From an uncultured Polaribacter sp. (GTDB taxonomy: Bacteria; Bacteroidota; Bacteroidia; Flavobacteriales; Flavobacteriaceae), in assembly GCF_947495205.1 (NCBI RefSeq), contig NZ_CANLXV010000001.1, positions 1-64,000 on the forward strand: a stretch of DNA of 64,000 bases. The letters run 5' to 3'. Within the stretch, counting starts at the first letter, position 1. Every line of letters begins with the position of its first letter. The notes beneath the pieces were generated by a model. It saw nothing but the letters and a program-made list of their open reading frames with translations, did no database searches and had not been told where the DNA came from. A program made the position numbers and the translations under genes. This document shows positions 27,466 through 37,045 of the stretch, in pieces.

Positions 27466-28827
27466 TTATTTTTTGTTAGTTACTTTAACTACAACTCTTC
27501 TATTTTGAGCTCTTCCTGCTCTAGTTTTGTTTGTTGCGATAGGCTCTCCTTCTCCATAACCAATAGATTGTAATCTAGTTGTTGGAATACCATTTTTCAC
27601 TAAGTAATCTCTAACAGCTGTCGCTCTTTTTTCAGAAATTCTTAAGTTTAATGCTGCAGAACCTTGACTATCTGTATGACCTTCGATTAAGAAATTAGCA
27701 TTAGGATAATTCTTCATTACTTTAACTATTGCATTTAACTTAGAAGTTACACCTGGCTTGAAAGAAGATTTACCAGAGTTAAATAAGATTGCTTTAGCAA
27801 ACTCTCCTAAAGAACTTTCTGCTTCTTTTGTAATTACAGCTGCTGGACAACCTTTATTAGAAGCAACACCTGCAACATTAGGACACTTATCATCTTTATC
27901 TAATACGCCATCTTTATCAGAATCTGGCCAAGGACATCCACTGTTAGCCATTGGACCAGCTTGATTAGGACACTTATCCTTTTTATTGATAACTCCATCT
28001 CCATCAGAATCTGGACAACCTTTGTTTGCTTTAGTTCCTTTTTCATTTGGACACATATCATCTTTATCAGCAACTCCATCTCCATCAGCATCTGGACAAC
28101 CATTCATAGCTGCTAAACCAGCTACATTAGGACAAGCGTCATCAGAATCTTTGATTCCATCACCATCTGCATCAGGACAACCATTGAATTCTTTTAAACC
28201 AGCAACTTCTGGACAAGCATCATCTTTGTCATATACACCGTCTTTATCAGTATCTTTACCACCAAATCTGATTACTAAACCTAAAGTAGTTTGGTAATGC
28301 GTTCTAATATTATCTGAAAAACCTAATTTAGTTCCTGTTTGAAAGTTTAAACCTAAGTTATCGTTAAACCAAGTATTAAAACCAACACCCGCATTTAACA
28401 TTCCTTCTCCTACAGAATCAAGATCAACATAACCACCACCTAAATATACATAAGGATCAAACCATCCAGTTTCTCCAACCAGGTGATTTAAGTCATACTT
28501 TACAATTGCATCAACAGCCCAATAAAGGTCATTAGCATCATTTTCTGCAAGAATTGTTTCAATTTTATTTAAAGAACCTGCTAATTGTAAAGAAAAGCCT
28601 TTATTTAAATATTTATCTGCGGATATTCTAGAGATAGATGGAATTACATTCCAATCTGTATTCCCTAGTGCATCTTCTACTTGAGTACCAAAGTCATCAG
28701 AACCGTAGAAATCTACAATATTCCCACCAAAGCCAATAGCCCATGGATTGTTTTCATCTTGTGCATTTATGTTACCAATTGCGGCAAACATAAACAAAGC
28801 TATCATAGCTAATTTTAAATGTTTCAT
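27466..28827 (-). CDS. OmpA-family outer-membrane protein with thrombospondin type 3 repeats
   Basis: I start at ATG 28827 rather than the TTG at 28833, because it opens the signal peptide ([23 protein letters not shown]). The 453-residue protein has an N-terminal eight-strand barrel (about residues 25-205), then five calcium-binding thrombospondin type 3 repeats of the form DxDxDGVxDxxDxCPxxxG (about residues 205-325), and a C-terminal OmpA peptidoglycan-binding domain ([48 protein letters not shown]). It ties the outer membrane to the cell wall and is probably abundant, judging from its near-consensus promoter. Confidence 0.96.
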   Translation of the reverse strand: MKHLKLAMIALFMFAAIGNINAQDENNPWAIGFGGNIVDFYGSDDFGTQVEDALGNTDWNVIPSISRISADKYLNKGFSLQLAGSLNKIETILAENDANDLYWAVDAIVKYDLNHLVGETGWFDPYVYLGGGYVDLDSVGEGMLNAGVGFNTWFNDNLGLNFQTGTKLGFSDNIRTHYQTTLGLVIRFGGKDTDKDGVYDKDDACPEVAGLKEFNGCPDADGDGIKDSDDACPNVAGLAAMNGCPDADGDGVADKDDMCPNEKGTKANKGCPDSDGDGVINKKDKCPNQAGPMANSGCPWPDSDKDGVLDKDDKCPNVAGVASNKGCPAAVITKEAESSLGEFAKAILFNSGKSSFKPGVTSKLNAIVKVMKNYPNANFLIEGHTDSQGSAALNLRISEKRATAVRDYLVKNGIPTTRLQSIGYGEGEPIATNKTRAGRAQNRRVVVKVTNKK

Positions 28828-28865
28828 TATCAAATTTTTAAATTAAAAGTTCGTTATTTTAAGAA

Positions 28866-28895
28866 CAAAAGTAAGTTGTTAAAACTTATCTACAA
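28866..28895 (-). promoter_or_regulatory. ompA-family gene promoter
   Basis: On the minus strand TTG (complement of 28893-28895), a 19-bp spacer and TACTTTTG (complement of 28866-28873) match the Bacteroidota consensus, 38 bp before the ATG. It is the clearest promoter in the window. Confidence 0.75.
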
Positions 28896-29080
28896 AGATA
28901 AATCTACAAAAAATTCAAAAAACTGGTAACTTTTAATCAATTCTAAATAAGTTATGGTTTTTTTTAATAGGTTTATAAAGGGTTTACCTTTTTATAACTT
29001 TTATGACGTATTACAAACAAAAATTTACTTTTTTTGATAATTAGAAACTAGATATTTAATTGTAACAATAGTATTTCCAA

Positions 29081-32000
29081 TTATACTTCAACAATTTCAA
29101 TCTTCTTATTAATATATAGTAATATCTTTTTTATGACTGTAAAATTCATTGTTTCTAACACTTTTTGATATTTTAACAATTGCTGATGATGCTCTTTATA
29201 AGGAGCGCCTGTTTTATAATCTATAATTATAATTTGATTCTTAGCATTAAAAACCAAACGGTCTGGTATAATTACTTGATTGTCTATATCTACAATTTCT
29301 CGCTCATTATATGTAATTACATCTTTAGTAAAATACTCTTCTAATTGTGGATGGTTTACCACTGTAAAAACGCTAGTTTGTATATAGGTTAGCAAACTTT
29401 CTTCTATTAAACCTTGATTGTAATAGTTTTGAATAACAGTTTCTGCATCTTGTTTTACTTTAATTTTTGAAAAAATTTCGTGCAATAAATTACCAAAATC
29501 TATTGCTTTACTTTGCTCTGCATTCCATAATTTAGCAGAACTTGCTAATAATACAATATTATGCTCTTGCCAAGGTGTGGTGGTAAATTTTTGATGAATT
29601 TCAGTTTTACTCACCAATTCCTTTACAACACTTCTTCTTTCTTCATTTCCAAAAGTGTAACTTTTTTGTTGATCATTCCAAAGATTAATTTGCTTTAAAA
29701 AGTTAATAAATACACCAGAATAATGTTTGAGATTTTCGTCTCCATTTTTTGAAACTTTATAATCTGTTATAATGTGTAATTGCTCTACTGCTCTTGTTAG
29801 CGTTACATATAGTAAATTAAAACTATCTAACTCTAAGGCTTGGCTTTTTTGGTTAAAAATTTCTAGTCCTCTATCACTTACATGTTGCAGATTACTATAA
29901 CCATCTACTAAAAGCTCCTTAAATTGTCCAAAAGATGCTGGTAAATCATCTAGCCAAACTTTGGGGGTAATTTCATTATAAATAGCTACATCAAAAGGAA
30001 AAATAACTACTGGAAATTCTAACCCTTTAGATTTATGAATGGTCATAATTTGCACAGCTTCTGTACTTTCTGGAGCAACAATACTTAATGTATTGCTTTT
30101 TAAAGTCCAAAAATCTAAAAAATCTTGAATACTAGTTTCTTTGCGCTGTTGTTCTAAAACCACATCTAAAAAAAACTGAATGTAAGCGTCTGATGCGTTT
30201 ACCAATTTAAAACTTCTAACAATAGTTTCTATTTTTTCGTAAAATGGCAATTGTAAAAAACTAGATAGCTCAAAATTAATAGTATATTTTTCTAAAGATT
30301 TAAAAAGAGTAAAATTATCAGCTTTTATATAGGTTTCTATAAATTGATGTTTCTCTTGAGCAATCTCTAAATGCTCATGCAAAAAGTACAATATTTCAAA
30401 TCTACTTTCTTCATCTATATTGTTTTGTATTGTTTGTAATAAATTAATAATGAACTTAATTTTTACATCATTCTTTAAAAGCAATGTTTCTGAGGAAACA
30501 ATTTTTATTCCTTTTTCCGTTAAAAAATCTGCTATTGCAATTCCATCTTTTTTTGTTCTAGTTAATACACAAATTTCACCAAGCTTAAACCTATCTTTTA
30601 AATTAAGAATTCGTTCAAAAACCTTTGTAGGGTATTTTAATTTATCGTCTTCTTTATTTGCTAATTTTTCCAAAAACTCTAAAGAAACGTAGCCACCTTT
30701 CTTAGCATTTTCTTTTTGTTGATTGCCTTCTGTATAAATATTTTTATAGACTTCATTTTGAAGAAAATTAGCGGCATGCTGAAAAAATTGGTTGTTAAAA
30801 TTGATAATTTCTGAATAACTTCTATAATTTGTATCTAATTCTTCTACTTTTTTATCAATTTGAAAAGGGTTATTACCTAAATTCCCTTTTATTCCTAAAC
30901 CAATAAATTGTTCTGCTTTACCACCACGCCATCTATAAATGGCTTGTTTACCATCACCAACCAACAATAAATTACTACTTTCTTGCGCCAAGGCATTATC
31001 TATAAGTGGAATTAAATTTTGCCATTGTAACTCAGAAGTGTCTTGCATTTCATCTATAAAATAGTGCATAAATCGCTGGCCAATTCTTTCATATATAAAG
31101 GGTGCAGGTTGGCCTTTTATATTGTCTGAAATTAACTGATTAAACTCTGCATTTAAACGAATATTATTGTCTTCTTTTATTGCATTTAGCTCATTATTAA
31201 TATTATTTAAAACTGCTAATGGTGTAATACTTTTTAGTGCCAATTTGTTTAAAAGATACAATGCATATTTCTCTTCAAACAATGTTTTAGATTGATAATA
31301 ATATTGATGCAATTGCTCCTTTATATCATCAATAATATCTTTAGCTAATGGTGTAGTTTTAGCTCCGTATAAATTTTTATCCTCTTCGATATTTTTATTT
31401 AAACGACCTTCAAATTTGATATCTCCATTCTTTAAAAATGGTAATTTTTGAAATTTTTCGAAATGTTTTGGGTAATCTCCGTAACTAAAATCTGTTGAAG
31501 AAAGTCCATTATTATCAATAAATTTTAAAACCTTATCACTAATATCTTTAAATTCTTTTTCTATCTGACTATTGATTTTTTGTAGTTTAGTCTTTAAACC
31601 AAAAAAATCATCTAACTGCTTATCTGCCAAATTTCTAAAATGCTTGGTGTCATCTTCATTTAAAAGAATTTTAGCAAATTCATTTAAATCTCTAGAAATA
31701 TCCCAAGATTTATCATCATCGGTTTTGTCTAGGGTATACGTTATAAGTAATTTTGTAAGCTTTTGATCTGTACCAATTTTAGATAATAAAATATCTACTG
31801 CTTCATTTAGTAAAGAAATGGCGTCCATTTCTACTTCAAAATTTAAAGACAAACCCAAATCATAGGCAAAACTTTTAATAATTTTATGCGTAAAACTATC
31901 TATAGTAGTAATAGAAAAAGCAGAATAATTTTGAAGAATAGCATCTAAAATCTTTTTACTACGTTCTTGAATGGTGTTAAAATCTAAATTTGTTTCCTTA

Positions 32001-32236
32001 ATAATATGAGACAACAAATCGTTGCTTTTGCCTTCAGAAAAAGTTTCTAAGTTCGCTAAAACACGCTCTTTCATTTCGCCTGCAGCTTTGTTGGTAAAGG
32101 TAATTGCCAACACTTTCTGAAACATAAAAATATCATCAGAAATTAATAATACTTTAAGGTATTTTTTTACTAAAGTAAAAGTTTTGCCACTTCCTGCAGA
32201 GGCATTATAGACTTGAAAATTTGAAGGTTGTTGCAC
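29081..32236 (-). CDS. AddA/RecB-like UvrD-family helicase-nuclease
   Basis: The 1051-residue protein carries all the superfamily 1 helicase motifs: Walker A in NASAGSGKTFTLV (residues 10-22), motif II in FIDEMQDTSELQW, motif III in LLVGDGKQAIYRWRGG, and later IMTIHKSKGLEFPVVIFP and NLLYVTLTRAVEQL. The C-terminus is a RecB-type nuclease (DRLVFNAKNQIIIIDYKTG, then HHQQLLKYQ). It should process DNA double-strand breaks with the AddB-like protein encoded at 54.6 kb. The start is GTG at 32236, the only conventional start downstream of an in-frame stop. Unlike many relatives, addB is not adjacent. Confidence 0.93.
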   Translation of the reverse strand: MQQPSNFQVYNASAGSGKTFTLVKKYLKVLLISDDIFMFQKVLAITFTNKAAGEMKERVLANLETFSEGKSNDLLSHIIKETNLDFNTIQERSKKILDAILQNYSAFSITTIDSFTHKIIKSFAYDLGLSLNFEVEMDAISLLNEAVDILLSKIGTDQKLTKLLITYTLDKTDDDKSWDISRDLNEFAKILLNEDDTKHFRNLADKQLDDFFGLKTKLQKINSQIEKEFKDISDKVLKFIDNNGLSSTDFSYGDYPKHFEKFQKLPFLKNGDIKFEGRLNKNIEEDKNLYGAKTTPLAKDIIDDIKEQLHQYYYQSKTLFEEKYALYLLNKLALKSITPLAVLNNINNELNAIKEDNNIRLNAEFNQLISDNIKGQPAPFIYERIGQRFMHYFIDEMQDTSELQWQNLIPLIDNALAQESSNLLLVGDGKQAIYRWRGGKAEQFIGLGIKGNLGNNPFQIDKKVEELDTNYRSYSEIINFNNQFFQHAANFLQNEVYKNIYTEGNQQKENAKKGGYVSLEFLEKLANKEDDKLKYPTKVFERILNLKDRFKLGEICVLTRTKKDGIAIADFLTEKGIKIVSSETLLLKNDVKIKFIINLLQTIQNNIDEESRFEILYFLHEHLEIAQEKHQFIETYIKADNFTLFKSLEKYTINFELSSFLQLPFYEKIETIVRSFKLVNASDAYIQFFLDVVLEQQRKETSIQDFLDFWTLKSNTLSIVAPESTEAVQIMTIHKSKGLEFPVVIFPFDVAIYNEITPKVWLDDLPASFGQFKELLVDGYSNLQHVSDRGLEIFNQKSQALELDSFNLLYVTLTRAVEQLHIITDYKVSKNGDENLKHYSGVFINFLKQINLWNDQQKSYTFGNEERRSVVKELVSKTEIHQKFTTTPWQEHNIVLLASSAKLWNAEQSKAIDFGNLLHEIFSKIKVKQDAETVIQNYYNQGLIEESLLTYIQTSVFTVVNHPQLEEYFTKDVITYNEREIVDIDNQVIIPDRLVFNAKNQIIIIDYKTGAPYKEHHQQLLKYQKVLETMNFTVIKKILLYINKKIEIVEV

Positions 32237-32437
32237 AATTTATTTTTAAAAACAATTTGTACGAATTTAATGAATAAAAAACATAGAATTACAGGTAGTT
32301 CGCTATAAAATTAAAAAAAATCTAATTTCAAAAGCCTAAAAAATAATTATGCGTAATATTTCAAATTGATTAAGTATGTAAAGTGTATTTAAAAACTGTT
32401 TGTGCACTATTTTTTTTGAATAAGGATAAAGTTACAT

Positions 32438-33274
32438 TTATCCAAGCCCAACATCTAAAGACATCATTACAATAAAGCCACCAATAAAACCAAGCGTGGC
32501 AATATCTGTATATTTATCTCTTTGTGTTTCTGGCACAACTTCTTCAATAACCACAAAAATCATAGCACCTGCTGCAAAAGCTAATGCATAAGGTAAAATT
32601 GGTGTAAAAAAAGATACTGCTAAAGCTCCTAAAACAGCTGCAACTGGTTCTACAACTGCAGAAAGCTGCCCATACCAAAAACTTTTTAATCTACTAACAC
32701 CTTGCCTTCTTAAGGGCATTGCAACAGCAAAACCTTCTGGAAAATTTTGTATTCCTATACCAATTGCTAAAGAAATTGCAGCTATAATCATTTCTGTTTG
32801 CTCTACACCAACTAAAGTTGAGGCTGCACCAAACAGCACACCTACTGCCAAACCTTCTGGAATGTTGTGCAACGTAATTGCTAAAACCAATAATGTAGAT
32901 CTGTGTAATTCTGTTTTTACGCCTTCTGCTTCGTTTTCTTTAAAATTAATATGTAAATGTGGTAAAATTTTATCCATACCAAATAAAGATAAAGCTCCCA
33001 ATGCAAAACCAATTGCTGCAGGAATAACTTTTACAAAACCTTCTCCAGGACTATTTTCTATTGCTGGCGATAGTAAACTCCAAAAACTTGCAGCAACCAT
33101 TACACCACCTGTAAAACCCAACATACCATCTAAAACAGCCCTGTTTAATTTTTTAAAAAAGAAAACCAAACCTGCACCAGCTGCTGTTAAACCCCATGTA
33201 AATAAAGAGGCGTACAAGGCGCCTTGTATAGGATTTTCTTTACAAAAATCTACTATTTGATCAAATGTAATCAT
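32438..33274 (-). CDS. ZIP-family divalent metal transporter
   Basis: The 278-residue inner-membrane protein has eight helices. The metal-binding signatures of the ZIP family are in TM4 (TLHNIPEGLAVGVLFG) and TM5 (IGIQNFPEGFAVAMPLRRQG), with VIEEVVPETQR in TM7-8. It imports zinc, manganese or iron (GufA/ZupT-like branch). It follows the MntR/DtxR-family gene with a four-base overlap, so supply of the sensed metal is its probable job. Confidence 0.93.
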   Translation of the reverse strand: MITFDQIVDFCKENPIQGALYASLFTWGLTAAGAGLVFFFKKLNRAVLDGMLGFTGGVMVAASFWSLLSPAIENSPGEGFVKVIPAAIGFALGALSLFGMDKILPHLHINFKENEAEGVKTELHRSTLLVLAITLHNIPEGLAVGVLFGAASTLVGVEQTEMIIAAISLAIGIGIQNFPEGFAVAMPLRRQGVSRLKSFWYGQLSAVVEPVAAVLGALAVSFFTPILPYALAFAAGAMIFVVIEEVVPETQRDKYTDIATLGFIGGFIVMMSLDVGLG

Positions 33275-33927
33275 GCCTTTTTAATGTATAAGTTATTTGC
33301 TATTTTATTTGAGATTGATAATTTTTTATCTTGAATAGATATCTGCAAAGAATCATCAAACTCTTCTTTTTCTAAAACGGTTATTTTTTCGCCTAAAATA
33401 ATACCTTTTTTGTCTAAAAACTGTAAAAATTCAGACGAAGAATCATCTACTCCAACACAAATACCACATTCATTTTTTTGCAAGGTAGATAATAAACTCT
33501 TTTCTATAGTTTTTAAATTCCCATTCTTATCTGGAATTGGATCTCCGTGTGGATCGTGAGTTGGAAAACTTAAAAAAGCGTCTAACTGATTAATTAATTT
33601 TGGCGATTTTATATGTTCTAATTGTTCTGCAACCTCATGCACTTCATCCCAAGAGAAATTTAATTTTTCAACCAAAAAAACTTCCCATAAACGGTGCTTT
33701 CTAACAATATTTGCTGCTGTTTTTTTTCCAAATGCTGTTAACGTAACTCCTTTGTACTTTTTATAAATAACCACTTCTTTCTCAGAAAGCTTTTTAACCA
33801 TATCTGTAACAGAAGATGCTTTTGTTTCTAATTGTTTGGCTATGGCATTGGTACTAATTCCTTTTTCAGAATCTAACTCTAAATGATAAATGGTTTTTAA
33901 ATAATTTTCTTCTGAATGTGTAAACAT
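33271..33927 (-). CDS. DtxR/MntR-family metal-dependent transcriptional regulator
   Basis: I use ATG 33927 in place of the TTG just before it; the product is 218 residues. It has an N-terminal winged helix (FTHSEENYLKTIYHL, STNAIAKQLETKASSVTDMVKKL), the dimerisation and metal-binding domain (HEVAEQLEHI, FPTHDPHGDPIP) and a C-terminal FeoA/SH3-like domain (residues about 145-218). In the HEVAEQLEH segment a glutamate stands where iron-sensing DtxR has cysteine 102, as in manganese-sensing MntR, though the MntR Asp8 position looks like Asn. Manganese or iron is therefore plausible. It is divergent from the TonB receptor gene with a DtxR-like site between. Confidence 0.93.
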   Translation of the reverse strand: MFTHSEENYLKTIYHLELDSEKGISTNAIAKQLETKASSVTDMVKKLSEKEVVIYKKYKGVTLTAFGKKTAANIVRKHRLWEVFLVEKLNFSWDEVHEVAEQLEHIKSPKLINQLDAFLSFPTHDPHGDPIPDKNGNLKTIEKSLLSTLQKNECGICVGVDDSSSEFLQFLDKKGIILGEKITVLEKEEFDDSLQISIQDKKLSISNKIANNLYIKKA

Positions 33928-33945
33928 CAAACTTTATTTAGATCA

Positions 33946-33953
33946 CAAAGATA
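33946..33953 (-). promoter_or_regulatory. Putative -7 element of regulator-ZIP operon
   Basis: CAAAGATA on plus is TATCTTTG on minus, 18 bp before the regulator ATG. No good -33 TTG is present, which would suit a regulated or weak promoter. Confidence 0.45.
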
Positions 33954-33980
33954 AACTTTTTATTTTTATTAAAATAAATT

Positions 33981-33996
33981 TTTAGACTAACCTAAA
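33981..33996. promoter_or_regulatory. DtxR/MntR-type operator candidate
   Basis: TTTAGACTAACCTAAA contains an exact half site CTAACCTAA (33987-33995) of the classic DtxR box and a partial matching left half (TTAG). It lies between the -7 elements of the divergent regulator and TonB receptor genes, where a bound repressor could block both. Confidence 0.55.
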
Positions 33997-34004
33997 AAAT
34001 ATAT

Positions 34005-34012
34005 TATATTTG
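34005..34012 (+). promoter_or_regulatory. Putative -7 element of TonB receptor gene
   Basis: TATATTTG matches TAnnTTTG and lies 9 bp after the putative metal-regulator box and 63 bp before the receptor ATG. Confidence 0.5.
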
Positions 34013-34075
34013 CATAAAATAAATTTTATTAATTCTAAATTAATACAATACGTTATTTTAAAATTGAATTAAAAA

Positions 34076-36433
34076 ATGAAGATTAAAACACTCTTAACCC
34101 TATTTACACTATTAATTTTTGCAAAATTAGCTGCACAAAATACTACTATTTCTGGTGTTGTAACTGCAAAAGGAGAACCCATACCTTTTACCTTTGTTTA
34201 TGTTAAAGGCGGCACAGAAGGCACCAATACAGACATTAATGGGCTGTATACTTTAAATTTAAAACCTGGCAAAGACATCTTAATAGAAGTAAGTTCTCAA
34301 GGATTTAGAAAAATATCAAAAAAAATATCAATCAAAAAATATGAGCAACAAAAAATAGATTTTGTACTTATTGAAGATCGTTTAGGCTTAGACGAAGTTG
34401 TAGTTAGTGCCACTAGAAACAGGGTAGAAAAACGCAACGCACCTGTTATTGTTTCTTCTATAAAACCAAGATTATTAAATGCAACACAATCTATCTCTGT
34501 AGCAGAAGGTTTAAATTTTGCACCTGGTGTACGGGTAGAAAATAACTGCCAAAATTGCGGATTTACCCAAGTAAGGTTAAATGGTTTAGAAGGCGCTTAT
34601 ACGCAAGTTTTATTAAATAGCAGACCAGTATTTTCTTCTTTAATTGGCGTTTATGGTTTAGAACAAATTCCCACAAATATTATAGACAGAATAGAAGTGG
34701 TTAGAAGTGGTGGCTCTGCACTTTTTGGCTCAAATGCCATTGCAGGAACTGTAAATATTATTACCAAAGATCCTATTTTAAATACTTGGGAAGTTGGCTC
34801 AAATCTGGCATTAATTAATGGTAAAGCTGCTGATAAAGTACTTACTTTTAATAGTTCTATTGTTGCAGATGATCTTAATAGTGGTTTCACCTTATTTGGC
34901 AATTACAGAAACAGAGAAAGTTTAGATTTTGATGGCGATGGTTTTACAGAATTAGTAGCACTTAGAAACAATACTGTTGGCGCAAAGGCTTTTCTTAAAT
35001 CTAATAATAGAAGTAAAATATCTGTAAATTTAAATGCAATTAACGAGTATAGACGTGGTGGAAACCAATTAGACTTAGCACCTCAATTTACAGACATTAC
35101 AGAAGAATTAAATCACGATACTTTTATTGGTGGCGCAGAATACGAACTAAATAGTAAAGATTATTCTAAAAAAATACAATTGTACACTTCTGTATCTAAC
35201 ACCAATAGAGACAGTTATTATGGTGGTTTAGGTGGCGGCAGAACAAGGCAAGACAGCATAACTGCAAACAATGCTTTTGGTACCACCAAAGATTTGGCTT
35301 GGGTAAACGGTTTGCAGTTTACAAAAAATTACAACAGAGATGTTTTAACAGTTGGTTTAGAAGCAAACCACACTGCAACAGAAGACATTATTGCAGGTTA
35401 CAATAGATTAATAGACCAAACTGTTAATGCTTTTGGTACGTATGCACAATATGAGTGGAAACCAACTACAAAATTTACAGCTTTACTTGGCACAAGAGTA
35501 GACAATGTAAATGTAGACGGCGCCTATCGTGTTGGAAATGTAGCAAGAGAAATTTCTTTAAACCAAACGGCACTTTCGCCAAGACTTACCTTTTCTTACT
35601 TGTTTACAGATGCTTTAAAATTTAGAGGTGGTTATTCTCGTGGGTTTAGAGCACCACAAGCTTTTAATGAAGATTTACACATTTCTAGCGTTGGTGGCGA
35701 GCCACAATTTGTAATTCTTTCAGAAGATTTAAATACAGAATATTCTAACGCCTATACAGGTTCTTTTAATTATTCTGAAACCAAAGGTTTGGCACAAATG
35801 GATTTTTTAGTTGAAGGTTTTTACACTGTTTTAGAAAACCCATTTACCTTAGTAAGTACTGGTAATGTTTTGCCAAATGGTTCTATTTTAGAAGAAGTTA
35901 GAAACGGATCTGGAGCAAAAGTTTATGGTTCTAATTTTGAAGCAGGTTACTCTCCAAATCCTAAATGGCAATTTCAATTGGGCGGTACTTTACAAAAAGC
36001 CATTTATCACGAACCACAAGTTATTTTTGAAACTGATGGAACTGCAGGAGAAACAGATATTATTATAAACGAATTTACAAGAACACCTAATTTATACGGT
36101 TATTTAAACGCAACTTACATTCCGTTAGAAAAATTTAATGTAGATATTACAGGTACTTATACAGGTAGCATGGTAGTACCTATTGTAGTTAGCGATAGTG
36201 GTTTTTTACAGTTAAATGAAACGCAATCTTTTTTCGATTTGAATATAAAATTAGAATCTCACATAGATTTTTCTGATGATTTTATGATAACCTTTTCTGG
36301 TGGTTTAAAAAATATTTTTAATAGTTTTCAAGACGATTTTGATACGGGTCCAACCAGAGATTCAGATTACGTTTATGGCCCTGCAGCGCCAAGAACGGTA
36401 TTTATTGGTATAAAATTTGGTAAATTACATTAA
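34076..36433 (+). CDS. TonB-dependent outer-membrane receptor, probable metal-complex uptake
   Basis: The 785-residue protein has a signal peptide (MKIKTLLTLFTLLIFAKLAAQ), a carboxypeptidase-regulatory-like beta-sandwich (residues 22-105), a TonB-box-like LDEVVVSATRN, a plug domain (about 115-230) and a 22-strand barrel ending in an aromatic terminal strand. The plug contains a CxxC pair in VENNCQNCGFTQVRLNG. Architecture resembles FecA/BtuB-type receptors. The neighbouring metal regulator, ZIP importer and operator point to a metal chelate as the substrate. A thioredoxin-like gene follows 10 bp downstream. Confidence 0.94.
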   Translation: MKIKTLLTLFTLLIFAKLAAQNTTISGVVTAKGEPIPFTFVYVKGGTEGTNTDINGLYTLNLKPGKDILIEVSSQGFRKISKKISIKKYEQQKIDFVLIEDRLGLDEVVVSATRNRVEKRNAPVIVSSIKPRLLNATQSISVAEGLNFAPGVRVENNCQNCGFTQVRLNGLEGAYTQVLLNSRPVFSSLIGVYGLEQIPTNIIDRIEVVRSGGSALFGSNAIAGTVNIITKDPILNTWEVGSNLALINGKAADKVLTFNSSIVADDLNSGFTLFGNYRNRESLDFDGDGFTELVALRNNTVGAKAFLKSNNRSKISVNLNAINEYRRGGNQLDLAPQFTDITEELNHDTFIGGAEYELNSKDYSKKIQLYTSVSNTNRDSYYGGLGGGRTRQDSITANNAFGTTKDLAWVNGLQFTKNYNRDVLTVGLEANHTATEDIIAGYNRLIDQTVNAFGTYAQYEWKPTTKFTALLGTRVDNVNVDGAYRVGNVAREISLNQTALSPRLTFSYLFTDALKFRGGYSRGFRAPQAFNEDLHISSVGGEPQFVILSEDLNTEYSNAYTGSFNYSETKGLAQMDFLVEGFYTVLENPFTLVSTGNVLPNGSILEEVRNGSGAKVYGSNFEAGYSPNPKWQFQLGGTLQKAIYHEPQVIFETDGTAGETDIIINEFTRTPNLYGYLNATYIPLEKFNVDITGTYTGSMVVPIVVSDSGFLQLNETQSFFDLNIKLESHIDFSDDFMITFSGGLKNIFNSFQDDFDTGPTRDSDYVYGPAAPRTVFIGIKFGKLH

Positions 36434-36443
36434 ATATAAATTC

Positions 36444-36932
36444 ATGAGAATTACATTTAGCTTGCTCTTTATATGTTGTCTTATTTTTTCTTCGGATGAA
36501 ATAAAAGCACAAAACCAAAAAGTTAATTGGTTAACTTTTGAGCAGTTAGAAGATTCTTTAGCCATTAAACCCAAAAAAGTTTTTATTAACTTTTATGCAG
36601 ATTGGTGCGCCTATTGTAAAAAAATGGATGCTACTGCATTTAAAAATCAAACGGTAATTACACTTCTAAATACTAATTTTTACGCTGTAAAAATGGATGC
36701 AGAGTACAAAAAAAACATCACCTTTGGTGGTAAACTATTTAAAAACAAGCAACTTAGTAAAAGTAGAAGACCTATGCACGAAATACCACTACTTTTAGGG
36801 CAAAGACCAAACGCTAATTTTTCTTTGCCGTTTACTATTATTTTAAATCCAGATTTTACTGTGATTCAAAGAGATTTTGAATACATTTCTCCAAAAAATA
36901 TGATTGCTATTTTAACAAAATCTAAAATCTAA
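36444..36932 (+). CDS. Exported thioredoxin-fold protein
   Basis: I start at ATG 36444, which opens the signal peptide MRITFSLLFICCLIFSS, rather than at TTG 36417 inside the receptor gene. The 162-residue protein has a thioredoxin active site, FYADWCAYCKKMD, with cysteines 55 and 58, and later the cis-proline-type strand SLPFTIILNPDF. It should be a periplasmic thiol reductase or oxidase. The gene follows the TonB receptor by 10 bp and is presumably in the same metal-regulated unit. Confidence 0.9.
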   Translation: MRITFSLLFICCLIFSSDEIKAQNQKVNWLTFEQLEDSLAIKPKKVFINFYADWCAYCKKMDATAFKNQTVITLLNTNFYAVKMDAEYKKNITFGGKLFKNKQLSKSRRPMHEIPLLLGQRPNANFSLPFTIILNPDFTVIQRDFEYISPKNMIAILTKSKI

Positions 36933-37021
36933 ACACCTAATTTTTAACTACACAAAATAAAAGAATTACCTCTAAACAAAATACCAAATAGGTTTTTATG
37001 GGTTTTTATTGATTTTGGTAT

Positions 37022-37029
37022 TACCTTTG
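37022..37029 (+). promoter_or_regulatory. mfd: Putative -7 element of mfd promoter
   Basis: TACCTTTG fits TAnnTTTG and lies 16 bp before the TTG start codon, implying a nearly leaderless mRNA. It overlaps the right arm of an AATACCAAA/TTTGGTATT inverted repeat (36980-37022). Confidence 0.45.
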
Positions 37030-37045
37030 TCTAAAATTTACCCAA

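Noticed and set aside
36980..37022. AATACCAAA/TTTGGTATT inverted repeat between the thioredoxin gene and mfd as a terminator
   Set aside because: The loop is about 25 bases and no T tract follows the right arm; it instead overlaps the putative mfd promoter.
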